DNA from: Auanema rhodensis
Taxonomy: Eukaryota > Nematoda > Chromadorea > Rhabditida > Rhabditidae
Assembly: GCA_964057225.1 (NCBI GenBank)
Contig: OZ059900.1
Coordinates: 24,195,638-24,259,637 of the forward strand
Length of the DNA: 64,000 bases
Reading direction: 5' to 3'
Shown: positions 10,249-23,100 of the stretch, in pieces
Layout of the letters: every line of letters begins with the position of its first letter
Position numbering within the stretch: the first letter of the stretch is position 1
Position numbers and translations under genes: made by a program
The notes under the pieces: generated by a model
What the model saw: the letters and a program-made list of their open reading frames with translations, nothing else
Databases searched by the model: none
Told to the model about the DNA's origin: nothing

Positions 10249-12984
10249 TGGCTAATATTGATTAAATCGATTTTTGTTCATATGAGTCGTCAAATGCAAC
10301 GAATTTCAGCGTGTTACATACTAAAATGAAGCATTTCACATGCTGAACACTAGAAAAATACAAAAACACAGTATTTCCCATGAGAAATATTTTATTATGC
10401 TGGAAAACCAGTTTTTGGAAAGTTCGCTGTAAACAAGGTTTTGACTTACGATTTCATGTGTTCAAACTCATGCAATGTCAATGAAACCTAGCTCAAAATT
10501 GTTCGTACAACGTCTAGTTCCACTTTCACGACAAAAAAACAGGGGTTAGAAAATTAAGGAAATTAGCATATTCTGAGGGCACGCCCCTTATGGCTAATAT
10601 TGATTAAATCGATTTTTGTTCATATGAGTCGTCAAATGCAATTAATTTCAGCGTGTTACATACTAAAATGAAGCATTTTACATGCTGAACACTAAAAAAA
10701 TACAAAAACACAGTATTTCCCATGAGAAATATTTTATTATGCTGGAAAACCAGTTTTTGGAAATTTCGCTGTAAACAAGGTTTTGACTTACGATTTCATG
10801 TGTTCAAACTCATGCAATGTCAATGAAACCTAGCTCAAAATTGTTCCTACAACGTCTAGTTCCACTTTCACGACAAAAAAACAGGGGTTAGAAAATTAAG
10901 GAAATTAGCATATTCTGAGGGCACGCCCCTTATGGCTAATATTGATTAAATCGATTTTTGTTCATATGAGTCGTCAAATGCAACGAATTTCAGCGTGTTA
11001 CATACTAAAATGAAGCATTTTACATGCTGAACACTAGAAAAATACAAAAACACAGTATTTCCCATGAGAAATATTTTATTATGCTGGAAAACCAGTTTTT
11101 GGAAATTTCGCTGTAAACAAGGTTTTGACTTACGATTTCATGTGTTCAAACTCATGCAATGTCAATGAAACCTAGCTCAAAATTGTTCCTACAACGTCTA
11201 GTTCCACTTTCACGACAACAAAACAGGGGTTAGAAAATTAAGGAAATTAGCATATTCTGAGGGCACGCCCCTTATGGCTAATATTGATTAAATCGATTTT
11301 TGTTCATATGAGTCGTCAAATGCAACGAATTTCAGCGTGTTACATACTAAAATGAAGCATTTCACATGCTGAACACTGAAAAAATACAAAAACACAGTAT
11401 TTCCCATGAGAAATATTTTATTATGCTGGAAAACCAGTTTTTGGAAATTTCGCTGTAAACAAGGTTTTGACTTACGATTTCATGTGTTCAAACTCATGCA
11501 ATGTCAATGAAACCTAGCTCAAAATTGTTCCTACAACGTCTAGTTCCACTTTCACGACAACAAAACAGGGGTTAGAAAATTAAGGAAATTAGCATATTCT
11601 GAGGGCACGCCCCTTATGGCTAATATTGATTAAATCGATTTTTGTTCATATGAGTCGTCAAATGCAACGAATTTCAGCGTGTTACATACTAAAATGAAGT
11701 ATTTTACATGCTGAACACTAGAAAAATACAAAAACACAGTATTTCCCATAAGAAATATTTTATTATGCTGGAAAACCAGTTTTTGGAAAGTTCGCTGTAA
11801 ACAAGGTTTTGACTTACGATTTCATGTGTTCAAACTCATGCAATGTCAATGAAACCTAGCTCAAAATTGTTCGTACAACGTCTAGTTCCACTTTCACGAC
11901 AAAAAAACAGGGGTTAGAAAATTAAGGAAATTAGCATATTCTGAGGGCACGCCCCTTATGGCTAATATTGATTAAATCGATTTTTGTTCATATGAGTCGT
12001 CAAATGCAATTAATTTCAGCGTGTTACATACTAAAATGAAGCATTTTACATGCTGAACACTAAAAAAATACAAAAACACAGTATTTCCCATGAGAAATAT
12101 TTTATTATGCTGGAAAACCAGTTTTTGGAAATTTCGCTGTAAACAAGGTTTTGACTTACGATTTCATGTGTTCAAACTCATGCAATGTCAATGAAACCTA
12201 GCTCAAAATTGTTCCTACAACGTCTAGTTCCACTTTCACGACAAAAAAACAGGGGTTAGAAAATTAAGGAAATTAGCATATTCTGAGGGCACGCCCCTTA
12301 TGGCTAATATTGATTAAATCGATTTTTGTTCATATGAGTCGTCAAATGAAACGAATTTCAGCGTGTTACATACTAAAATGAAGCATTTTACATGCTGAAC
12401 ACTAGAAAAATACAAAAACACAGTATTTCCCATGAGAAATATTTTATTATGCTGGAAAACCAGTTTTTGGAAATTTCGCTGTAAACAAGGTTTTGACTTA
12501 CGATTTCATGTGTTCAAACTCATGCAATGTCAATGAAACCTAGCTCAAAATTGTTCCTACAACGTCTAGTTCCACTTTCACGACAACAAAACAGGGGTTA
12601 GAAAATTAAGGAAATTAGCATATTCTGAGGGCACGCCCCTTATGGCTAATATTGATTAAATCGATTTTTGTTCATATGAGTCGTCAAATGCAACGAATTT
12701 CAGCGTGTTACATACTAAAATGAAGCATTTCACATGCTGAACACTGAAAAAATACAAAAACACAGTATTTCCCATGAGAAATATTTTATTATGCTGGAAA
12801 ACCAGTTTTTGGAAATTTCGCTGTAAACAAGGTTTTGACTTACGATTTCATGTGTTCAAACTCATGCAATGTCAATGAAACCTAGCTCAAAATTGTTCCT
12901 ACAACGTCTAGTTCCACTTTCACGACAAAAAAACAGGGGTTAGAAAATTAAGGAAATTAGCATATTCTGAGGGCACGCCTCTTA
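10249..12984 (+). repeat. 4-monomer higher-order repeat, two copies (1368 bp)
   Basis: Monomers 10249, 10591, 10933 and 11275 pair with 11617, 11959, 12301 and 12643. Shared markers: GGAAAGTTCGCTG in the first, ATTAATTTCAG with CACTAAAAAAA in the second, GACAACAAAAC in the third and CACTGAAAAAA in the fourth. Differences include GAAGTATTTTAC and CCCATAAG at 11617, AAATGAAACG at 12301, and loss of the position-287 C at 12643. This 4-mer differs from the one at 1369-4104 and from the 8-mer further on. Its second monomer has the A-type TT but keeps C at 161, so it could be an intermediate form. Confidence 0.82.
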
Positions 12985-14010
12985 TGGCTAATATTGATTA
13001 AATCGATTTTTGTTCATATGAGTCGTCAAATGCAACGAATTTCAGCGTGTTACATACTAAAATGAAGCATTTTACATGCTGAACACTATAAAAATACAAA
13101 AACACAGTATTTCCCATGAGAAATATTTTATTATGCTGGAAAACCAGTTTTTGGAAATTTCGCTGTAAACAAGGTTTTGACTTACGATTTCATGTGTTCA
13201 AACTCATGCAATGTCAATGAAACCTAGCTCAAAATTGTTCCTACAACGTCTAGTTCCACTTTCACGACAACAAAACAGGGGTTAGAAAATTAAGGAAATT
13301 AGCATATTCTGAGGGCACGCCCCTTATGGCTAATATTGATTAAATCGATTTTTGTTCATATGAGTCGTCAAATGCAACGAATTTCAGCGTGTTACATACT
13401 AAAATGAAGCATTTCACATGCTGAACACTAGAAAAATACAAAAACACAGTATTTCCCATGAGAAATATTTTATTATGCTGGAAAACCAGTTTTTGGAAAT
13501 TTCGCTGTAAACAAGGTTTTGACTTACGATTTCATGTGTTCAAACTCATGCAATGTCAATAAAACCTAGCTCAAAATTGTTCGTACAACGTCTAGTTCCA
13601 CTTTCACGACAAAAAAACAGGGGTTAGAAAATTAAGGAAATTAGCATATTCTGAGGGCACGCCCCTTATGGCTAATATTGATTAAATCGATTTTTGTTCA
13701 TATGAGTCGTCAAATGCAACGAATTTCAGCGTGTTACATACTAAAATGAAGCATTTCACATGCTGAACACTAGAAAAATACAAAAACACAGTATTTCCCA
13801 TGAGAAATATTTTATTATGCTGGAAAACCAGTTTTTGGAAATTTCGCTGTAAACAAGGTTTTGACTTACGATTTCATGTGTTCAAACTCATGCAATGTCA
13901 ATGAAACCTAGCTCACAATTGTTCGTACAACGTCTAGTTCCACTTTCACGACAAAAAAACAGGGGTTAGAAAATTAAGGAAATTAGCATATTCTGAGGGC
14001 ACGCCCCTTA
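12985..14010 (+). repeat. Transition monomers leading into the 8-monomer repeat
   Basis: Three monomers. The one at 12985 is preceded by CGCCTCTT and combines 105 T with GACAACAAAAC, so it resembles a D/E mixture. The one at 13327 is type G. The one at 13669 is type H with the private variant GCTCACAATTG near 13912, which recurs near 17673 and helps define the 3761-bp duplication. Confidence 0.8.
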
Positions 14011-17000
14011 TGGCTAATATTGATTAAATCGATTTTTGTTCATATGAGTCGTCAAATGCAATTAATTTCAGCGTGTTACATACTAAAATGAAGCATTTTA
14101 CATGCTGAACACTAAAAAAATACAAAAACACAGTATTTCCCATGAGAAATATTTTATTATGCTGGAAAACGAGTTTTTGGAAATTTCGCTGTAAACAAGG
14201 TTTTGACTTACGATTTCATGTGTTCAAACTCATGCAATGTCAATGAAACCTAGCTCAAAATTGTTCCTACAACGTCTAGTTCCACTTTCACGACAAAAAA
14301 ACAGGGGTTAGAAAATTAAGGAAATTAGCATATTCTGAGGGCACGCCCTTTATGGCTAATATTGATTAAATCGATTTTTGTTCATATGAGTCGTCAAATG
14401 CAACGAATTTCAGCGTGTTACATACTAAAATGAAACATTTTACATGCTGAACACTATAAAAATACAAAAACACAGTATTTCCCATGAGAAATATTTTATT
14501 ATGCTGGAAAACCAGTTTTTGGAAATTTCGCTGTAAACAAGGTTTTGACTTACGATTTCATGTGTTCAAACTCATGCAATGTCAATGAAACCTAGCTCAA
14601 AATTGTTCGTACAACGTCTAGTTCCACTTTCACGACAAAAAAACAGGGGTTAGAAAATTAAGGAAATTAGCATATTCTGAGGGCACGCCCCTTATGGCTA
14701 ATATTGATTAAATCGATTTTTGTTCATATGAGTCGTCAAATGCAACGAATTTCAGCGTGTTACATACTAAAATGAAGCATTTTACATGCTGAACACTAGA
14801 AAAATACAAAAACACAGTATTTCTCATGAGAAATATTTTATTATGCTGGAAAACCAGTTTTTGGAAATTTCGCTGTAAACAAGGTTTTGACTTACGATTT
14901 CATGTGTTCAAACTCATGCAATGTCAATAAAACCTAGCTCAAAATTGTTCGTACAACGTCTAGTTTCACTTTCACGACAAAAAAACAGGGGTTAGAAAAT
15001 TAAGGAAATTAGCATATTCTGAGGGCACGCCCCTTATGGCTAATATTGATTAAATCGATTTTTGTTCATATGAGTCGTCAAATGCAACGAATTTCAGCGT
15101 GTTACATACTAAAATGAAGCATTTTACATGCTGAACACTATAAAAATACAAAAACACAGTATTTCCCATGAGAAATATTTTATTATGCTGGAAAACCAGT
15201 TTTTGGAAATTTCGCTGTAAACAAGGTTTTGACTTACGATTTCATGTGTTCAAACTCATGCAATGTCAATGAAACCTAGCTCAAAATTGTTCCTACAACG
15301 TCTAGTTCCACTTTCACGACAAAAAACAGGGGTTAGAAAATTAAGGAAATTAGCATATTCTGAGGGCACGCCCCTTATGGCTAATATTGATTAAATCGAT
15401 TTTTGTTCATATGAGTCGTCAAATGCAACGAATTTCAGCGTGTTACATACTAAAATGAAGCATTTTACATGCTGAACACTAGAAAAATACAAAAACACAG
15501 TATTTCCCATGAGAAATATTTTATTATGCTGGAAAACCAGTTTTTGGAAATTTCGCTGTAAACAAGGTTTTGACTTACGATTTCATGTGTTCAAACTCAT
15601 GCAATGTCAATGAAACCTAGCTCAAAATTGTTCCTACAACGTCTAGTTCCACTTTCACGACAACAAAACAGGGGTTAGAAAATTAAGGAAATTAGCATAT
15701 TCTGAGGGCACGCCCCTTATGGCTAATATTGATTAAATCGATTTTTGTTCATATGAGTCGTCAAATGCAACGAATTTCAGCGTGTTACATACTAAAATGA
15801 AGCATTTCACATGCTGAACACTAGAAAAATACAAAAACACAGTATTTCCCATGAGAAATATTTTATTATGCTGGAAAACCAGTTTTTGGAAATTTCGCTG
15901 TAAACAAGGTTTTGACTTACGATTTCATGTGTTCAAACTCATGCAATGTCAATGAAACCTAGCTCAAAATTGTTCCTACAACGTCTAGTTCCACTTTCAC
16001 GACAACAAAACAGGGGTTAGAAAATTAAGGAAATTAGCATATTCTGAGGGCACGCCCCTTATGGCTAATATTGATTAAATCGATTTTTGTTCATATGAGT
16101 CGTCAAATGCAACGAATTTCAGCGTGTTACATACTAAAATGAAGCATTTCACATGCTGAACACTAGAAAAATACAAAAACACAGTATTTCCCATGAGAAA
16201 TATTTTATTATGCTGGAAAACCAGTTTTTGGAAATTTCGCTGTAAACAAGGTTTTGACTTACGATTTCATGTGTTCAAACTCATGCAATGTCAATAAAAC
16301 CTAGCTCAAAATTGTTCGTACAACGTCTAGTTCCACTTTCACGACAAAAAAACAGGGGTTAGAAAATTAAGGAAATTAGCATATTCTGAGGGCACGCCCC
16401 TTATGGCTAATATTGATTAAATCGATTTTTGTTCATATGAGTCGTCAAATGCAACGAATTTCAGCGTGTTACATACTAAAATGAAGCATTTCACATGCTG
16501 AACACTAGAAAAATACAAAAACACAGTATTTCCCATGAGAAATATTTTATTATGCTGGAAAACCAGTTTTTGGAAATTTCGCTGTAAACAAGGTTTTGAC
16601 TTACGATTTCATGTGTTCAAACTCATGCAATGTCAATGAAACCTAGCTCAAAATTGTTCGTACAACGTCTAGTTCCACTTTCACGACAAAAAAACAGGGG
16701 TTAGAAAATTAAGGAAATTAGCATATTCTGAGGGCACGCCCCTTATGGCTAATATTGATTAAATCGATTTTTGTTCATATGAGTCGTCAAATGCAATTAA
16801 TTTCAGCGTGTTACATACTAAAATGAAGCATTTTACATGCTGAACACTAAAAAAATACAAAAACACAGTATTTCCCATGAGAAATATTTTATTATGCTGG
16901 AAAACGAGTTTTTGGAAATTTCGCTGTAAACAAGGTTTTGACTTACGATTTCATGTGTTCAAACTCATGCAATGTCAATGAAACCTAGCTCAAAATTGTT

Positions 17001-20000
17001 CCTACAACGTCTAGTTCCACTTTCACGACAAAAAAACAGGGGTTAGAAAATTAAGGAAATTAGCATATTCTGAGGGCACGCCCCTTATGGCTAATATTGA
17101 TTAAATCGATTTTTGTTCATATGAGTCGTCAAATGCAACGAATTTCAGCGTGTTACATACTAAAATGAAGCATTTCACATGCTGAACACTAGAAAAATAC
17201 AAAAACACAGTATTTCCCATGAGAAATATTTTATTATGCTGGAAAACCAGTTTTTGGAAATTTCGCTGTAAACAAGGTTTTGACTTACGATTTCATGTGT
17301 TCAAACTCATGCAATGTCAATAAAACCTAGCTCAAAATTGTTCGTACAACGTCTAGTTCCACTTTCACGACAAAAAAACAGGGGTTAGAAAATTAAGGAA
17401 ATTAGCATATTCTGAGGGCACGCCCCTTATGGCTAATATTGATTAAATCGATTTTTGTTCATATGAGTCGTCAAATGCAACGAATTTCAGCGTGTTACAT
17501 ACTAAAATGAAGCATTTCACATGCTGAACACTAGAAAAATACAAAAACACAGTATTTCCCATGAGAAATATTTTATTATGCTGGAAAACCAGTTTTTGGA
17601 AATTTCGCTGTAAACAAGGTTTTGACTTACGATTTCATGTGTTCAAACTCATGCAATGTCAATGAAACCTAGCTCACAATTGTTCGTACAACGTCTAGTT
17701 CCACTTTCACGACAAAAAAACAGGGGTTAGAAAATTAAGGAAATTAGCATATTCTGAGGGCACGCCCCTTATGGCTAATATTGATTAAATCGATTTTTGT
17801 TCATATGAGTCGTCAAATGCAATTAATTTCAGCGTGTTACATACTAAAATGAAGCATTTTACATGCTGAACACTAAAAAAATACAAAAACACAGTATTTC
17901 CCATGAGAAATATTTTATTATGCTGGAAAACGAGTTTTTGGAAATTTCGCTGTAAACAAGGTTTTGACTTACGATTTCATGTGTTCAAACTCATGCAATG
18001 TCAATGAAACCTAGCTCAAAATTGTTCCTACAACGTCTAGTTCCACTTTCACGACAAAAAAACAGGGGTTAGAAAATTAAGGAAATTAGCATATTCTGAG
18101 GGCACGCCCTTTATGGCTAATATTGATTAAATCGATTTTTGTTCATATGAGTCGTCAAATGCAACGAATTTCAGCGTGTTACATACTAAAATGAAACATT
18201 TTACATGCTGAACACTATAAAAATACAAAAACACAGTATTTCCCATGAGAAATATTTTATTATGCTGGAAAACCAGTTTTTGGAAATTTCGCTGTAAACA
18301 AGGTTTTGACTTACGATTTCATGTGTTCAAACTCATGCAATGTCAATGAAACCTAGCTCAAAATTGTTCGTACAACGTCTAGTTCCACTTTCACGACAAA
18401 AAAACAGGGGTTAGAAAATTAAGGAAATTAGCATATTCTGAGGGCACGCCCCTTATGGCTAATATTGATTAAATCGATTTTTGTTCATATGAGTCGTCAA
18501 ATGCAACGAATTTCAGCGTGTTACATACTAAAATGAAGCATTTTACATGCTGAACACTAGAAAAATACAAAAACACAGTATTTCTCATGAGAAATATTTT
18601 ATTATGCTGGAAAACCAGTTTTTGGAAATTTCGCTGTAAACAAGGTTTTGACTTACGATTTCATGTGTTCAAACTCATGCAATGTCAATAAAACCTAGCT
18701 CAAAATTGTTCGTACAACGTCTAGTTCCACTTTCACGACAAAAAAACAGGGGTTAGAAAATTAAGGAAATTAGCATATTCTGAGGGCACGCCCCTTATGG
18801 CTAATATTGATTAAATCGATTTTTGTTCATATGAGTCGTCAAATGCAACGAATTTCAGCGTGTTACATACTAAAATGAAGCATTTTACATGCTGAACACT
18901 ATAAAAATACAAAAACACAGTATTTCCCATGAGAAATATTTTATTATGCTGGAAAACCAGTTTTTGGAAATTTCGCTGTAAACAAGGTTTTGACTTACGA
19001 TTTCATGTGTTCAAACTCATGCAATGTCAATGAAACCTAGCTCAAAATTGTTCCTACAACGTCTAGTTCCACTTTCACGACAAAAAACAGGGGTTAGAAA
19101 ATTAAGGAAATTAGCATATTCTGAGGGCACGCCCCTTATGGCTAATATTGATTAAATCGATTTTTGTTCATATGAGTCGTCAAATGCAACGAATTTCAGC
19201 GTGTTACATACTAAAATGAAGCATTTTACATGCTGAACACTAGAAAAATACAAAAACACAGTATTTCCCATGAGAAATATTTTATTATGCTGGAAAACCA
19301 GTTTTTGGAAATTTCGCTGTAAACAAGGTTTTGACTTACGATTTCATGTGTTCAAACTCATGCAATGTCAATGAAACCTAGCTCAAAATTGTTCCTACAA
19401 CGTCTAGTTCCACTTTCACGACAACAAAACAGGGGTTAGAAAATTAAGGAAATTAGCATATTCTGAGGGCACGCCCCTTATGGCTAATATTGATTAAATC
19501 GATTTTTGTTCATATGAGTCGTCAAATGCAACGAATTTCAGCGTGTTACATACTAAAATGAAGCATTTCACATGCTGAACACTAGAAAAATACAAAAACA
19601 CAGTATTTCCCATGAGAAATATTTTATTATGCTGGAAAACCAGTTTTTGGAAATTTCGCTGTAAACAAGGTTTTGACTTACGATTTCATGTGTTCAAACT
19701 CATGCAATGTCAATGAAACCTAGCTCAAAATTGTTCCTACAACGTCTAGTTCCACTTTCACGACAACAAAACAGGGGTTAGAAAATTAAGGAAATTAGCA
19801 TATTCTGAGGGCACGCCCCTTATGGCTAATATTGATTAAATCGATTTTTGTTCATATGAGTCGTCAAATGCAACGAATTTCAGCGTGTTACATACTAAAA
19901 TGAAGCATTTCACATGCTGAACACTAGAAAAATACAAAAACACAGTATTTCCCATGAGAAATATTTTATTATGCTGGAAAACCAGTTTTTGGAAATTTCG

Positions 20001-20164
20001 CTGTAAACAAGGTTTTGACTTACGATTTCATGTGTTCAAACTCATGCAATGTCAATAAAACCTAGCTCAAAATTGTTCGTACAACGTCTAGTTCCACTTT
20101 CACGACAAAAAAACAGGGGTTAGAAAATTAAGGAAATTAGCATATTCTGAGGGCACGCCCCTTA
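13327..20164 (+). repeat. 3761-bp (11-monomer) tandem duplication within the array
   Basis: Unit 1 (13327-17087) reads G-H-A-B-C-D-E-F-G-H-A. Unit 2 (17088 onward) reads G-H-A-B-C-D-E-F-G and then departs at 20165. The offset is 11 x 342 minus 1, from the short D monomer. The rare GCTCACAATTG variant in the second monomer of each unit (near 13912 and 17673) links them. CTAGTTTCAC near 14963 is private to unit 1. Confidence 0.8.
14011..16745 (+). repeat. Reference 8-monomer higher-order repeat A-B-C-D-E-F-G-H (2735 bp)
   Basis: Eight successive monomers at 14011 (A), 14353 (B), 14695 (C), 15037 (D, 341 bp), 15378 (E), 15720 (F), 16062 (G) and 16404 (H) each carry their own diagnostic combination, and the next monomer (16746) is A again. 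The length is 8 x 342 minus the one base missing in D. The same order is found, complete or in part, from 17772, 24264 and 33154. The order was derived by reading diagnostic positions by eye and not by alignment. Confidence 0.85.
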
Positions 20165-23100
20165 TGGCTAATATTGATTAAATCGATTTTTGTTCATATG
20201 AGTCGTCAAATGCAACGAATTTCAGCGTGTTACATACTAAAATGAAGCATTTTACATGCTGAACACTAGAAAAATACAAAAACACAGTATTTCTCATGAG
20301 AAATATTTTATTATGCTGGAAAACCAGTTTTTGGAAATTTCGCTGTAAACAAGGTTTTGACTTACGATTTCATGTGTTCAAACTCATGCAATGTCAATAA
20401 AACCTAGCTCAAAATTGTTCGTACAACGTCTAGTTCCACTTTCACGACAAAAAAACAGGGGTTAGAAAATTAAGGAAATTAGCATATTCTGAGGGCACGC
20501 CCCTTATGGCTAATATTGATTAAATCGATTTTTGTTCATATGAGTCGTCAAATGCAACGAATTTCAGCGTGTTACATACTAAAATGAAGCATTTTACATG
20601 CTGAACACTATAAAAATACAAAAACACAGTATTTCCCATGAGAAATATTTTATTATGCTGGAAAACCAGTTTTTGGAAATTTCGCTGTAAACAAGGTTTT
20701 GACTTACGATTTCATGTGTTCAAACTCATGCAATGTCAATGAAACCTAGCTCAAAATTGTTCCTACAACGTCTAGTTCCACTTTCACGACAAAAAACAGG
20801 GGTTAGAAAATTAAGGAAATTAGCATATTCTGAGGGCACGCCCCTTATGGCTAATATTGATTAAATCGATTTTTGTTCATATGAGTCGTCAAATGCAACG
20901 AATTTCAGCGTGTTACATACTAAAATGAAGCATTTTACATGCTGAACACTAGAAAAATACAAAAACACAGTATTTCCCATGAGAAATATTTTATTATGCT
21001 GGAAAACCAGTTTTTGGAAATTTCGCTGTAAACAAGGTTTTGACTTACGATTTCATGTGTTCAAACTCATGCAATGTCAATGAAACCTAGCTCAAAATTG
21101 TTCCTACAACGTCTAGTTCCACTTTCACGACAACAAAACAGGGGTTAGAAAATTAAGGAAATTAGCATATTCTGAGGGCACGCCCCTTATGGCTAATATT
21201 GATTAAATCGATTTTTGTTCATATGAGTCGTCAAATGCAACGAATTTCAGCGTGTTACATACTAAAATGAAGCATTTCACATGCTGAACACTAGAAAAAT
21301 ACAAAAACACAGTATTTCCCATGAGAAATATTTTATTATGCTGGAAAACCAGTTTTTGGAAATTTCGCTGTAAACAAGGTTTTGACTTACGATTTCATGT
21401 GTTCAAACTCATGCAATGTCAATGAAACCTAGCTCAAAATTGTTCCTACAACGTCTAGTTCCACTTTCACGACAACAAAACAGGGGTTAGAAAATTAAGG
21501 AAATTAGCATATTCTGAGGGCACGCCCCTTATGGCTAATATTGATTAAATCGATTTTTGTTCATATGAGTCGTCAAATGCAACGAATTTCAGCGTGTTAC
21601 ATACTAAAATGAAGCATTTCACATGCTGAACACTAGAAAAATACAAAAACACAGTATTTCCCATGAGAAATATTTTATTATGCTGGAAAACCAGTTTTTG
21701 GAAATTTCGCTGTAAACAAGGTTTTGACTTACGATTTCATGTGTTCAAACTCATGCAATGTCAATAAAACCTAGCTCAAAATTGTTCGTACAACGTCTAG
21801 TTCCACTTTCACGACAAAAAAACAGGGGTTAGAAAATTAAGGAAATTAGCATATTCTGAGGGCACGCCCTTATGGCTAATATTGATTAAATCGATTTTTG
21901 TTCATATGAGTCGTCAAATGCAACGAATTTCAGCGTGTTACATACTAAAATGAAACATTTTACATGCTGAACACTATAAAAATACAAAAACACAGTATTT
22001 CCCATGAGAAATATTTTATTATGCTGGAAAACCAGTTTTTGGAAATTTCGCTGTAAACAAGGTTTTGACTTACGATTTCATGTGTTCAAACTCATGCAAT
22101 GTCAATGAAACCTAGCTCAAAATTGTTCGTACAACGTCTAGTTCCACTTTCACGACAAAAAAACAGGGGTTAGAAAATTAAGGAAATTAGCATATTCTGA
22201 GGGCACGCCCCTTATGGCTAATATTGATTAAATCGATTTTTGTTCATATGAGTCGTCAAATGCAACGAATTTCAGCGTGTTACATACTAAAATGAAGCAT
22301 TTTACATGCTGAACACTAGAAAAATACAAAAACACAGTATTTCTCATGAGAAATATTTTATTATGCTGGAAAACCAGTTTTTGGAAATTTCGCTGTAAAC
22401 AAGGTTTTGACTTACGATTTCATGTGTTCAAACTCATGCAATGTCAATAAAACCTAGCTCAAAATTGTTCGTACAACGTCTAGTTCCACTTTCACGACAA
22501 AAAAACAGGGGTTAGAAAATTAAGGAAATTAGCATATTCTGAGGGCACGCCCCTTATGGCTAATATTGATTAAATCGATTTTTGTTCATATGAGTCGTCA
22601 AATGCAACGAATTTCAGCGTGTTACATACTAAAATGAAGCATTTTACATGCTGAACACTATAAAAATACAAAAACACAGTATTTCCCATGAGAAATATTT
22701 TATTATGCTGGAAAACCAGTTTTTGGAAATTTCGCTGTAAACAAGGTTTTGACTTACGATTTCATGTGTTCAAACTCATGCAATGTCAATGAAACCTAGC
22801 TCAAAATTGTTCCTACAACGTCTAGTTCCACTTTCACGACAAAAAACAGGGGTTAGAAAATTAAGGAAATTAGCATATTCTGAGGGCACGCCCCTTATGG
22901 CTAATATTGATTAAATCGATTTTTGTTCATATGAGTCGTCAAATGCAACGAATTTCAGCGTGTTACATACTAAAATGAAGCATTTTACATGCTGAACACT
23001 AGAAAAATACAAAAACACAGTATTTCCCATGAGAAATATTTTATCATGCTGGAAAACCAGTTTTTGGAAATTTCGCTGTAAACAAGGTTTTGACTTACGA

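Larger units (their letters stand above)
5583..10358. repeat. 2388-bp tandem segmental duplication spanning inversions
   Basis: Two copies in direct order, about 5583-7970 and 7971-10358; the true boundary lies between 7950 and 7989. Matching markers at an offset of exactly 2388 bp include ACAGGGGG (5763 and 8151), GTTCGCAC (near 6411 and 8799), the A-rich filler, the reverse island, the ATTT switch and the 58-bp deletion. I noticed only two differences: GAACGATTTT near 7494 against GAACAATTTT near 9882, and TTCGTTGC in copy 1 against TTAGTTGC near 9734 in copy 2. The boundary falls inside a monomer, as expected from unequal exchange between misaligned monomers. Confidence 0.92.
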
